Source: [Pseudomonas] carboxydohydrogena
Lineage (GTDB): Bacteria; Pseudomonadota; Alphaproteobacteria; Rhizobiales; Xanthobacteraceae
Reading direction: 5' to 3'
NCBI RefSeq assembly: GCF_029030725.1
Contig: NZ_CP113162.1
Span: forward strand, 2,602,501 to 2,666,500
DNA length: 64,000 nucleotides
Position numbers and translations under genes: made by a program. The notes below the pieces were generated by a model. That model was not told the origin of the DNA, did not search any database, and saw nothing but the letters and a program-made list of their open reading frames with translations. Below, piece after piece: positions 54,517 to 63,692 of the stretch (positions within the stretch are counted from its first letter, which is position 1; each line of letters opens with the position of its first letter).

Positions 54517-55599
54517 TCACTGGAGCAAGCTATGTAGGTCTGCGACTCCCAGAGTCGCCTCGGCGTCACGGCCTCGCTCTGTGATAATCGCATAGCGTTG
54601 ATGAGGTGATGTCTTCCACAGCGACGCCAAGAACTCAGAGGTTACGGATCTTCGGCTCACCACAGGGGTGTTCGCCGACATCCTTGAGACGTCGCCAAGG
54701 CGCCAATCTCCTATGTCGAAAATGCCGTCATCAGCTTGGGAGCAGATCCAGTTTCCAACGGACGCTAGGGTAACCACCACACGATGGTTTTGCCCCAAAG
54801 ATACGATAAATCCGTCCGTCGTGGCCGAAAGTTGCGTTAGAGCGGCTGCGAGCGGTGTTTCTTCGGGAAGCGAAACGAAGTTCCTCTTCGATTTCGCATA
54901 GACCACCTCGTCCTTGATTGCGGGATCGCTCCCTTCGCGTAGGACTCGATCAAGCGTGCTGTGATGCTTCATCCACTTGGATGTTGACCTGCATCCGTAG
55001 CCAACCAGTTTGACTAATTGGGAATGTGCGAGCGACAAATCCGTTGCAAAAATCGGCTCCAGATGCCCAATCCGGTTCCGGAGATTCCGGGACGTCTCGA
55101 CGCCATCTGCAAGGGTGGCTACCTTGGCGTGAAAATCCAAATCATTTGGCAGATGTGGAAAGAAGCGCTCTACCCGGCCCCGCCACATCGATTCGACAAA
55201 ACGCCCTTTCAAGAGCGCGGTCCAGAAACCAAAGGAGAGCGCGGCAACTATACGGTCAGTCTGCTGACGCCTAACCCCGAGGTCTCTCCGGGCAACGTCC
55301 AACCTTTCCTTTGTTTTTTCAGCAGCGACTCGGGCAAAATCAGGGTTGTTCGGCCAGTTGTTTCCCCACCTGTCGCAGAGGGCATAATGTATTCGGTTTC
55401 GAACGGTGATTTCGGTTACTTCCAACGGAAACCTGAGCGCCTTGGACAGACGCGCGTTCCACAGATACATCTTGAAGGCCCGCTCAGGATTATGGGCCGC
55501 AGCCGTCAAATACGTCGAAAGCCGTGGCTCCGATAAAGTAGTCGAAAGCGACTGAAAGCCGGTTTCGTGATATGGAAAATGTTCTTGACTTTCAGCCAT
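54517..55599 (-). CDS. Abi-like HEPN protein with C-terminal CBS pair
   Basis: A 360-residue protein. Residues 1-215 match the Abi family: LEVTEITVRNRIHYAL and LRNRIGHLEPIF, the latter with the HEPN-type R-x4-H ribonuclease motif (Arg174, His179). The C-terminal part looks like two CBS units: TPLAAALTQLSATTDGFIV (248-286) and NTPVVSRRSVTSEFLASLW with YAIIT (310-358). CBS pairs usually bind adenine nucleotides, so the ribonuclease may be gated by a nucleotide. The CBS call rests on pattern only. It lies between tniQ and the ABC-type operon, convergent with tniQ, and is probably a defence or abortive-infection gene. Confidence 0.65.
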   Translation of the reverse strand: MAESQEHFPYHETGFQSLSTTLSEPRLSTYLTAAAHNPERAFKMYLWNARLSKALRFPLEVTEITVRNRIHYALCDRWGNNWPNNPDFARVAAEKTKERLDVARRDLGVRRQQTDRIVAALSFGFWTALLKGRFVESMWRGRVERFFPHLPNDLDFHAKVATLADGVETSRNLRNRIGHLEPIFATDLSLAHSQLVKLVGYGCRSTSKWMKHHSTLDRVLREGSDPAIKDEVVYAKSKRNFVSLPEETPLAAALTQLSATTDGFIVSLGQNHRVVVTLASVGNWICSQADDGIFDIGDWRLGDVSRMSANTPVVSRRSVTSEFLASLWKTSPHQRYAIITERGRDAEATLGVADLHSLLQ

Positions 55600-55667
55600 C
55601 TGCGTCCTAGCGTCGATTTGTAATCACGGTGCTGCGTCGAGCAATCGAACGGCCGTGAATTTGATAG

Positions 55668-55710
55668 AACCCTGGGACAGGCACCTAATTATGGTGCCCC
55701 TCCCAGGGTT
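55668..55710. terminator. Strong hairpin after the ABC-type defence operon
   Basis: AACCCTGGGA (55668-55677) pairs with TCCCAGGGTT (55701-55710), and GGCACC with GGTGCC inside it. It lies 44 bp beyond the ATPase stop, where the minus-strand operon should terminate. No long T run follows. Confidence 0.65.
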
Positions 55711-55753
55711 TCGTCGTTATAGGGGCTTATCTTCACAATCCAAGTCCGTTCCA

Positions 55754-57634
55754 TCAGGCGTTAATCGGTGGAAATAGCCCCTGCCTCCGCACGCCTTTTT
55801 CACCCGAGAATACTTCGACCCGACCAAGCTTTTCGATACCTGACGGAGGATCGGAGTTCTCGATAACGATGAACTGACCAAGGTCGGATAGTGACGCCAA
55901 GTGTTCGTAAAATCGCCTGTCGAGTGAGGTTTCTCTCACGACGCGCTCGTCATCAGACAGCTCACCGTGTCGCTCGTTCATAATCGGCTTTCGGTAGGTC
56001 ACAAGCGGAGAATCCAGAAAAACGAACCCTGGATGGGGCAACTTCTTTTGTCGGCAGTAGATGAGGATAGCCACCTTCAAGGCCGAGTGAAAAATCGCTT
56101 TAACGCCCTTGCCATTGCGGTTTCTAGGCCAGCCATTCACTTCGATATCGTCCGTGGCTGGATCCCAACGGACTGCTTCGACGTTGGGATATTCCCATTT
56201 CTCCAGAACATCGGTGACGATCATGCTCAAGTCATGTCCTATGTTGGAGGCGATCCCCATTTGAACATCGTCATTACGCTTAGTAGTCGTCTTCAACTTC
56301 CGGACTTCGTCCAATTGACGTACGAGCGCATCCCTCTGTGCAACGGCATTTGCTCGAATCCGCCATCCATCAAAACGAGACTGAAGCGCAAGGTATTCCT
56401 GCCGAAGCGACGCCTCTCGGGGAGTGATTTCGGTGATGCTGTTCTCTGTTTCCCGGATATCATCCGAAAATTTTTCTTCGCGAGCGCGAAGTCCCTCCAG
56501 CCTCGCCGACAGCGAGACGATTAGGTCGCGCAGGTCCTTGCTGTCCCTCTCAATCTTTTTAATCTCGACAACCGCAGCCTGATGCTGACGGACGAGGTCT
56601 TCCGGCTCGTGCGGGGCATGCTGATCACCGGGCGCCGCGCCACACAATGGACACGGCTGATCGTCGAACCGCCGCAGAAGAAAGCCTCCCTCCTCGATGG
56701 CTTGCAAACGGCGGATGTCGGACTGAAATATTTTTTCGAGATCTTTGTACCTGACGAGCGACGTTTCGAGTTCGCTTGATTCGGCACGCACCGCCTCGAC
56801 ACTATTCAGATTGGTCCGTCGCTCGCGCCGCAACTCGTCCAGCTTGACTTGATTTTCTCCGATAGCGTGCCCCAAGGATTCGAGCGCTTCTTCATCTTCC
56901 GCCGAGAATTCCGGGTTAGATCCCATTTTCTCAAGTTTCGATTCCGCATCCGCAAGCATGGCTTCGAGCAATTCGATTTTACCTGCTTTCGCCGCCCTTG
57001 CCTCCTTTGGTGTACGTACTCGCGCCACCGAGGCATCGTCTCGACCCGTGAGGATGAACCGCAGAACGTTTTTATCCACCCCTCGCTTCGGGCCGCCTTG
57101 TCTTAAGGGACTGTCATCTCCGAGCATTCGTCCCTCGTTCACAAGAACGTAAGGCATGAAGTGTCTGAATGAAAAACTTTCAGGTGTACCCGAAGCATCT
57201 GACGCAATCTTTGCCCCCGCAATTCCAAGGTGCGAGAGCAACCGCTCAGACAACGAACCTACGCCTTTTCTTCCCTTTCCATGGGTTTGATGCAGTGTTT
57301 CAGCATCTATCACCCCGATGCTGGCCTCGTCTGCGGCCCCCTCGTACCAGTCGATCCCACCTCCTCGCACGCTGCGTCTGATCGTGACCGGACTACCTGC
57401 TGGTTCGAGAACGAAAGACAGGAAGACGCTTTCGTAGTCCTGTGATTCCTTGACCCCTGGGAACGGATCGCCGCTGCCTAACACGAAATCGGTCGCTTTT
57501 AGGACGAACGATTTTCCAGCATTCGAGCCGCCGTAAAGCACGTTCAAGGACGAGCCGAAGTCGAGTGCGGCGACTGGTTTCCCTGTCCCCGTAAAGCTAA
57601 GACGCAGAAGGCGAATCGATGGACTTTTGTTCAC
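55754..57634 (-). CDS. ABC/SMC-like ATPase of a three-component defence operon
   Basis: A 626-residue ATPase. Walker A is GGSNAGKSF at 35-43, and a long coiled coil (about 210-460) carries a Rad50-like zinc hook, CPLC at 327-330. The C-terminal half has HPGFVFLDSPLVTYRKP (Walker B). The layout and the two partner genes match the ABC-three-component (ABC-3C) systems, in which an SMC-like ATPase works with a small middle component and an effector. The GTG start overlaps the stop of the middle component. Confidence 0.8.
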   Translation of the reverse strand: MNKSPSIRLLRLSFTGTGKPVAALDFGSSLNVLYGGSNAGKSFVLKATDFVLGSGDPFPGVKESQDYESVFLSFVLEPAGSPVTIRRSVRGGGIDWYEGAADEASIGVIDAETLHQTHGKGRKGVGSLSERLLSHLGIAGAKIASDASGTPESFSFRHFMPYVLVNEGRMLGDDSPLRQGGPKRGVDKNVLRFILTGRDDASVARVRTPKEARAAKAGKIELLEAMLADAESKLEKMGSNPEFSAEDEEALESLGHAIGENQVKLDELRRERRTNLNSVEAVRAESSELETSLVRYKDLEKIFQSDIRRLQAIEEGGFLLRRFDDQPCPLCGAAPGDQHAPHEPEDLVRQHQAAVVEIKKIERDSKDLRDLIVSLSARLEGLRAREEKFSDDIRETENSITEITPREASLRQEYLALQSRFDGWRIRANAVAQRDALVRQLDEVRKLKTTTKRNDDVQMGIASNIGHDLSMIVTDVLEKWEYPNVEAVRWDPATDDIEVNGWPRNRNGKGVKAIFHSALKVAILIYCRQKKLPHPGFVFLDSPLVTYRKPIMNERHGELSDDERVVRETSLDRRFYEHLASLSDLGQFIVIENSDPPSGIEKLGRVEVFSGEKGVRRQGLFPPINA

Positions 57635-58119
57635 TCCCTCCCCCTCGGCGTCTCGCGCTCCTGAAACTCAATCGACCAGCGTTCGATGCGGTCGCGAAGC
57701 CCGCCAAGGAAGCTTGCGTCGTCTTCGCACATGCGTCGCAGCCACTCAGAACGTTCTACAAGCTCGCGATTGTACGGCGCGCTCAAAAGATCAACAAATG
57801 CGGGCGCATCGTCTCCTGCTCGAAAGACAATTCCACGATCCGGATCGGCAAGGACATCAATAAGCCGAAGCCGCCGAAGCAACTGGATACCCTCATCAAT
57901 CCGGCGGCGACGCACATGATATTCGCTGAAACTCGATGGTCCTGTCGGATGGATGTCAGGAGGGCCATCAGCTTGGGACGTGTGAACCACGAAGTAGTCG
58001 AGAAGGCCGAGTTCGTCCCTGTCTAGATCAAGGGACCGGAAAGCATTCAGAAGGACGAGCGCCCGCATCCCCGTTTCGAGGACACCATTGAATAAATCAG
58101 CCTGGGGCGCCGTGCTCAT
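57631..58119 (-). CDS. ABC-3C middle-component protein
   Basis: A 162-residue protein from the ATG at 58119, whose ATGA overlaps the stop of the preceding gene. The pattern GMRALVLLNAFRSLDLDRDELGLLDYFVVH (read by ALVLLNA and LLDYFVVH), RRRIDEGIQLLRRL and FRAGDDAPAFVDLLS is that of ABC-three-component middle component 2. These small winged-helix-like proteins link the ATPase and effector. A few codons of alternative start exist upstream (TTG, GTG). Confidence 0.75.
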   Translation of the reverse strand: MSTAPQADLFNGVLETGMRALVLLNAFRSLDLDRDELGLLDYFVVHTSQADGPPDIHPTGPSSFSEYHVRRRRIDEGIQLLRRLRLIDVLADPDRGIVFRAGDDAPAFVDLLSAPYNRELVERSEWLRRMCEDDASFLGGLRDRIERWSIEFQERETPRGRE

Positions 58120-59129
58120 TCTTTCTTCCACCAAGGCATTGTCCCTTCATTGGCGAATACATGGCAAGTGCCTTGGCGAACCATTGCCGTTACGCGCGAG
58201 TGCCTATCGAATAGCCCGCCTACTCTAGCAGCACCGGCGGCATTCATCACAGATCGGACCCGAACAAGACCCGAAGTGGATGCATAAGTATCCCTCACCG
58301 TCGCCAGCAAATTTTCGCGGTATTCATCCACGTTCTTCTGGTCGACTTTGATGCTGAAATGCCGCTCGAATTCGACGGCGTCAAAATAGCGGCGTCGATG
58401 CATTTGGAAGTCTTCACCGTGCTCCGGATGGGCTAAAACTGCGGCGGCGTCCTGATAATCGTGCCCATCGTGCTCGGAATAGACATTCCTCAACTGTTCC
58501 CCATAATGTTCGGACAACAAGTCAACCATATCAGGTACCACTCCACGGGGCGCCTCTCCCGGATCGTCCCCAAATGTTTTGGCTGCCGCGTATGTAGCGT
58601 TCGGCAAGGTCAGAAGCTTGCCGTGCTCCCAAGATTCTACGCCATTGAAATCAAAGGATTCGATTTTTTCACGGATGGCATCGTCCAGTGGAATGCGGAC
58701 ACCCTTGGTAATCTTCGCTATACAATGGATATCCCACTCATCTAGGAAGCGGTGCTTGAGTTCGGTTTTCCGATCGAGCAGATCACGAGCAGGCTGGGAA
58801 AAATTGTTGGGCACCACGAACACGTACTTCGATGGTAGAATGAAGTGGCCACGCGACGCGTAGTAGAAAAGCTTCCCAAGCTCCTCAAGAATGTAGGCCG
58901 GGCCGAGCGGCCTGCGATACTGTTTGCATTGAAAATTATGCCACTCACCTTCGTGGCGGCTTCTCGTTAGAAAGCCGACCACATCCCGACCCATGTCCCC
59001 TGAGCCACCATACCGATCATGATCGAGGTACTTCGTTGTCTCGAGCGAAACGAGATGGTGGACGAATATTTCTAAGTCGCCTGGGGTGGCTGACAACAGA
59101 CGACGACTGAAACTCTCATCTAATGCCAT
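58116..59129 (-). CDS. ABC-3C effector with predicted nuclease domain
   Basis: A 337-residue protein, first gene of the operon. Residues 40-95 contain GDMGRDVVGF and EWHNFQCKQYRRPLG, an arrangement of Asp and Q-x-K seen in Mrr-like PD-(D/E)xK nucleases. The C-terminal 130 residues (FQMHRRRYFDAVEFERHF onwards) are the region shared by ABC-3C effectors, used for contact with the complex. It probably cleaves DNA when the ATPase senses phage. Nuclease activity is predicted, not shown. Translation is coupled to the middle component. Confidence 0.78.
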   Translation of the reverse strand: MALDESFSRRLLSATPGDLEIFVHHLVSLETTKYLDHDRYGGSGDMGRDVVGFLTRSRHEGEWHNFQCKQYRRPLGPAYILEELGKLFYYASRGHFILPSKYVFVVPNNFSQPARDLLDRKTELKHRFLDEWDIHCIAKITKGVRIPLDDAIREKIESFDFNGVESWEHGKLLTLPNATYAAAKTFGDDPGEAPRGVVPDMVDLLSEHYGEQLRNVYSEHDGHDYQDAAAVLAHPEHGEDFQMHRRRYFDAVEFERHFSIKVDQKNVDEYRENLLATVRDTYASTSGLVRVRSVMNAAGAARVGGLFDRHSRVTAMVRQGTCHVFANEGTMPWWKKE

Positions 59130-59332
59130 AATTATTCAGAAAATCCGTTTTGAGCGTTCAACGTCAAACCGAGTATACGTGGCCGAGAGTAAAATCTAAT
59201 TTCACTTCATCCAAGCTCGTAAATCCACATATCATGCTCTCATAGACCAGTTATCGAACTACAAAGCATTCCGATTCAATCGTCTAAAGTCGTAGGATCT
59301 TATCTAGATTGGCCTGAGGGGTTTTCGAAAGT

Positions 59333-61318
59333 TCATCGCCGCTTCTTCAGCACGTCCTTTGCAAGCTCGACGCATTCCCTGAAAGTCGCTTCCGACATGC
59401 AATAGTCTCGAGGTCTGAATTTCCTGCCGCTGGCCCCCAAAGGATAAGGCGAATTCAGGAATGGCTGTGCTGCACTGCCCAATATGGTGAGAACCTCACG
59501 CCCCAACGCCGTCTGCCATCGATGTATTTCTTCGGCCTTTGATCGTTCGCGAGCGCGTTTATCGAGCGCATGCAGCAAAAGGGCCAGTGCTTGGTTTAAG
59601 CCGTCCTCACCTTCAACGGCAGCCGCCAACGGTGTTTTTCCATCAAGAGACGGGTGTGCAGTTTCGATCCACGATGCCCACTCGTCTCCATGTGCGGATG
59701 CTGTGGATTGAAGCTTTTCCCCACGCTTCTCCGCAGCCACACGCAATGCTTCGGCCTTTTCCAATTCCTTGGCCTCGGCTTCCAGCCTTCGTGCCTCCAT
59801 CTGGCGTTCTTGTTCATGCTCTATCGGCAAACCAAGTGCCTGAAGGACCGATGGACCCTTCCGGAACATCATCGCCTCGATCTTTCGCAGGGGGCCGATC
59901 ATGTCATCGAAAATCTCATCGTCGTCTTCGATCACGGCGTCGAATGATTTTCCCCCATCCTGCGGCAACGTCATCCAGGATTTGACAGTAAGATCGCCGC
60001 GCTCATGTTCCGGAAGGGATGCCAGTATCTTCTCAATGCGTTCGGACAGACTTTTCCTGCGTGACGCCTTGCGTTGATCGAGGGTGCGAAGATCAAGGAG
60101 GTCATCGACCAGATTGGTGGAAAGTGAATACGATCGATGCTTCTGGAGAACCCCTCTCTCAACAAGTTCGTCGAGATAGGTTTCGACCGTACGATACGGA
60201 CTCCGGAACTGGTCATTATGTCCTCGCGCGGCATCTTCCAGTTCGGGACGGATGTATTGGAATCCCGCTCGAATCCACTGCTGCTTCTTGAGCCATTCGA
60301 AAAAGGCTTTCGTCCGATAAGACAAGGGTTGTACGTCTTCCGGCAGGAAGGTGCGAAGGATCGCAAATTGCCACTCCTGTTCGGTTACGAGAAATCCGCC
60401 GGCGCCACCTACAGAACATCCGACGTGAGCACCCAACCCAATTCGGAAGAACTCTCCATCCACATTGAATGGTTCGACCGTGCGGTTCGCCAATTCCTTC
60501 AAACCGAGATCGTATCGACGCAGACAGTCCGCAACTTCTTTCTCGAACCGGAGGCGTTGCGCATCGAGCTTGGCCAGATACATCGTGCGCATCGCTTCGA
60601 CCTCAGCATCTATCTTCGGATGGTAAACCCAATAACGTCCGGCTTTTTCAAGGACGGCTTCTTCAACCTGGGCGCGAGATGCATTTCTGGGAAAGCGCGA
60701 CAGGTCGATCTCGAGCGTGGCAATGCCCCGACTCTTTAGCTCAGCACGTTTCAACTCGTCGCAGGCGTGCGTGACATAGATTTCGACAAGCAATCGGTGT
60801 CCGTCACGTTCGACATAAAGATCCGGCACCACGTTCTGGAGATGCCGCGCTTCCTGGATTGCTTTGTCAAATGAGATGGGTCCTGCCTTATGAAGGACAT
60901 TGGCCTCGCCGTTGAATTCGGCTCTGACCTCGGGAAGGACGAGGCACAGCTTTGTCGCAACGATCTCCTTTCCAAGTCGATGCAACGCTGTTTCCGGAGC
61001 GTTCGAACAGGAAGTGGAGGCCTGATGTCCAAAGTGATGGACGTTATCTTGGCCTTTTCTGGCGGTGAGAGGCGCGTCGCAAGCCGGGCATTTGCATCCA
61101 CACGCATCTCCCCGTTCGACCTCGGAGATATGTCGCATCACGCCAAGGGAATCGACGCCGTAGACGAGATTGGCATCCTTGGACGAGTATCTGGGAGGTA
61201 CGTGCTGGGTCACGGTCGCTCTGCTGTTCAGGATTCCATTGGAGAATCGTCCGATTCCCTTTCGACACAAAGGGGTGACAAGCGCGAGAATGTTCACGTT
61301 CTCACCATGAAATTCCAC
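59333..61318 (-). CDS. CoiA-like nuclease with apparent Xre/MbcA/ParS-type C-terminal domain
   Basis: A 661-residue protein. Residues 45-100 match the CoiA-like start: SKDANLVYGVDSLGVMRHIS and a zinc site CGCKCPACDAPLTARKG with HHFGH. PDLYVERDGHRLLVEIYVTH (165-184) is a PD-(D/E)xK-like core. A helical linker and coiled coil follow. Residues 545-594 read WASWIETAHPSLDGKTPLAAA and GLNQALALL, like the toxin-binding domain of Xre/MbcA/ParS antitoxins. The start is a GTG at 61318. The first 40 residues are not conserved with CoiA, so a downstream GTG is possible. CoiA itself acts in competence, but such long variants lie in defence islands. Confidence 0.65.
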   Translation of the reverse strand: MEFHGENVNILALVTPLCRKGIGRFSNGILNSRATVTQHVPPRYSSKDANLVYGVDSLGVMRHISEVERGDACGCKCPACDAPLTARKGQDNVHHFGHQASTSCSNAPETALHRLGKEIVATKLCLVLPEVRAEFNGEANVLHKAGPISFDKAIQEARHLQNVVPDLYVERDGHRLLVEIYVTHACDELKRAELKSRGIATLEIDLSRFPRNASRAQVEEAVLEKAGRYWVYHPKIDAEVEAMRTMYLAKLDAQRLRFEKEVADCLRRYDLGLKELANRTVEPFNVDGEFFRIGLGAHVGCSVGGAGGFLVTEQEWQFAILRTFLPEDVQPLSYRTKAFFEWLKKQQWIRAGFQYIRPELEDAARGHNDQFRSPYRTVETYLDELVERGVLQKHRSYSLSTNLVDDLLDLRTLDQRKASRRKSLSERIEKILASLPEHERGDLTVKSWMTLPQDGGKSFDAVIEDDDEIFDDMIGPLRKIEAMMFRKGPSVLQALGLPIEHEQERQMEARRLEAEAKELEKAEALRVAAEKRGEKLQSTASAHGDEWASWIETAHPSLDGKTPLAAAVEGEDGLNQALALLLHALDKRARERSKAEEIHRWQTALGREVLTILGSAAQPFLNSPYPLGASGRKFRPRDYCMSEATFRECVELAKDVLKKRR

Positions 61319-61522
61319 CGATACATACCCTGATCCCCAGGGACCTCCCCAAAGCCGGGTGGGACGATTCAGCGCGCGGAGAACGTATCCACGACGTTAC
61401 ATTGCCAATTCGATCCGTTTTGCGGGCGCGTTGACGTCCGCAGGAAGCCATCTTTTCGGGCTGGTCAGCGGAACGAGGCTCGTTAAAATAGAGCTTTCAT
61501 CAAAGAGATTCTGCGGGGGCCA

Positions 61523-63292
61523 ATGTATAAACCGGGCGGCACCATCGCCGAGGCGCTGGGGCGTATACAAACAAAGAGCTACGTACTCCCAGCGATCCAA
61601 CGGGAGTTTGTCTGGAAGCCAGAACAGATCGAACGACTGTTTGACAGCCTCATGCAGGGCTATCCGTTCGGGACCTTCCTATTCTGGAAGGTCGAGGCCC
61701 CGACTGGTGGAAAATTCAAATTCTATGATTTTGTCCTGAACTACCATCAACGTGATGCCGCCCACTGTCCGGAAATCGGGATACTTCATCACCAGAGCGT
61801 AACTGCCGTCTTGGACGGGCAGCAGCGCCTGACTGCTTTGAACATCGGTCTCAGAGGCTCGATGGCGATCAAGCAGCCAAATAAATGGTGGACGAACCCC
61901 GACGCCTTTCCCATCCGGACGCTACATCTGGATTTGCTGGCTTCGCCCACGCCCGACGAAGACGGGGTGAGGTATCGTTTCAAGTTTTTGGACGATGGAC
62001 AGGTCGAGCGAGACGAAAAAGCCCACTGGTTCAAGGTGCCTAATATCCTTGGCATGAAAGACGGTCCCGCGATGCTGGCGACACTGATGGAGCGAGGGCT
62101 TCAGGGTGACGCTCTGCAGGGAGCTTACGCGATACTCGACCGTCTTCATCGCGTGGTACACTCCCACAACCTCATCAATTACTATGAGGAAGAAGCACAG
62201 GATCTCGAGCGAGTACTCAATATTTTCATTCGGTTAAATTCGGGTGGAACGATCCTGTCCTATTCGGACCTGCTTCTGAGTGTCGCCGTCGCACAGTGGA
62301 CGCATGTCGATGCGCGTGCTGAAATCCATAAACTGGTCGATGATCTGAACCGCATCGGAACAGGGTTCGCACTCAGTCAGGATTTCGTTTTGAAGGCTGG
62401 CCTCATGCTGGCGGATATTGCGTCCGTCGGATTCAAGGTCGAGAATTTCACAACCGCCAACATGCTGGCTTTGGAATCGAACTGGCCTTCGATTCGGTCG
62501 GCTCTGGTCCGAACCGTCGAACTCGCCTCCAGCTTCGGTTTAAACGGGCAGACCTTGAAAGCGGACAGCGCGCTATTGCCGATTGCTTATTATCTCTACA
62601 AGCGCAACGCGCCCGCCAACTACGTTACTCACAGCCAATTCGCGAATGATCGCGAGGCGATCAAGGATTGGTTGGTCAAGTCCATCGTCAAGGCTTCTGG
62701 CATTTGGGGAAGTGGTCTCGACACGCTCTTAACGGCGCTTCGCGAGGTATTGCAAGCGGCCCCGGGAGAAGCATTTCCTGTCGAACAGTTGCGGCAAGCC
62801 ATGAGTCAACGCGGCAAATCTCTGACGTTCGAACCTGCCGAGATCGAAGATCTTTTGCATCTCGAGTACGGCGACAAGAGAACATTTCCGCTGCTGTCTC
62901 TCCTTTTCCCGTTTGTTGACCTCCGCAACCAGTTTCACGTCGATCATGTCTACCCGATTTCGAGGTTCACTCCGGCGCGTCTTCAGAAGCAGGGATTCAG
63001 CGGTGCTGACGCCGAAGTCATGGCCCAGCACGCAAACACGTTGCCGAACCTTCAATTGCTTGAAGGTGCCATTAACAACGAGAAAAAGGCGTCGTTACCG
63101 ACGGCTTGGCTATCGACGCATTTTCCTGATTCAACATCTCAGGTCCATTATCGCACCAAGCATGAACTGGGCGACTTGCCTGCCGATCTTGAGGGGTTCG
63201 AAGCCTTCTATGCCGCTCGGCGAGATCGACTCAGGAAGAAGCTGGTGGATCTGCTTGGAGGTTCAGTACCCGTGTTGGTCGCGGCCAAATAG
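61523..63292 (+). CDS. DUF262/HNH (GmrSD-type) protein
   Basis: A 589-residue protein of the DUF262-DUF1524 architecture. The N-terminal ParB-like nucleotidase part has IQREFVW (25-31) and DGQQRLTAL (98-106), then FIRLNSGG. The C-terminal part is an HNH-like nuclease: HVDHVYPIS (Asp474, His475), then NTLPNLQLL and INNEKKASLP, the DUF1524 motif. GmrSD-type enzymes cut DNA with modified bases and use NTP. The ATG has GGGGG upstream. It is divergent from the CoiA-like gene and followed by a small hypothetical gene. Confidence 0.85.
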   Translation: MYKPGGTIAEALGRIQTKSYVLPAIQREFVWKPEQIERLFDSLMQGYPFGTFLFWKVEAPTGGKFKFYDFVLNYHQRDAAHCPEIGILHHQSVTAVLDGQQRLTALNIGLRGSMAIKQPNKWWTNPDAFPIRTLHLDLLASPTPDEDGVRYRFKFLDDGQVERDEKAHWFKVPNILGMKDGPAMLATLMERGLQGDALQGAYAILDRLHRVVHSHNLINYYEEEAQDLERVLNIFIRLNSGGTILSYSDLLLSVAVAQWTHVDARAEIHKLVDDLNRIGTGFALSQDFVLKAGLMLADIASVGFKVENFTTANMLALESNWPSIRSALVRTVELASSFGLNGQTLKADSALLPIAYYLYKRNAPANYVTHSQFANDREAIKDWLVKSIVKASGIWGSGLDTLLTALREVLQAAPGEAFPVEQLRQAMSQRGKSLTFEPAEIEDLLHLEYGDKRTFPLLSLLFPFVDLRNQFHVDHVYPISRFTPARLQKQGFSGADAEVMAQHANTLPNLQLLEGAINNEKKASLPTAWLSTHFPDSTSQVHYRTKHELGDLPADLEGFEAFYAARRDRLRKKLVDLLGGSVPVLVAAK

Positions 63293-63387
63293 CAGTTTCA
63301 TCTTGTCATTGCCGAGGTGAAATCGCGTTGCAAGATTGCGCCGGTCGCGAATTCTGCCACCCTTGTTAAAGCGGATGGGAGAGCAAC

Positions 63388-63687
63388 ATGATTGAGCCAA
63401 TCAAACCGGGAGATGAGCTATTTCCTTACGATATCGAGATCGTTGATGGGAAAGAGCGTGTGACTCGCAAGAAGGATTGGACTGACGAAAAACAGGTCGC
63501 CCTCGACATCAGAACTATCGACTATTTACTTCAGTTCAAAGACAAGCATGGATCCGTGGCATTAATCAACATGATTGCGGGCAACAGCATACGAGCTATG
63601 GAAGTCGGTACCGTGAAACAGAAAGACCGTTTCCGGGAGCTTCTGGCGCTTCGCGAGGAGTGGCTTCACTCCCGAAGCGCTGCTTGA
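63388..63687 (+). CDS. Small hypothetical protein after the DUF262 gene
   Basis: A 99-residue acidic, soluble protein beginning MIEPIKPGDELFPYDIEIVD, with a GGGAGAG site. It follows the DUF262 gene by about 95 bp in the same direction. No domain is recognised. It could be an accessory or unrelated small protein. Confidence 0.6.
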   Translation: MIEPIKPGDELFPYDIEIVDGKERVTRKKDWTDEKQVALDIRTIDYLLQFKDKHGSVALINMIAGNSIRAMEVGTVKQKDRFRELLALREEWLHSRSAA

Positions 63688-63692
63688 ATCTA

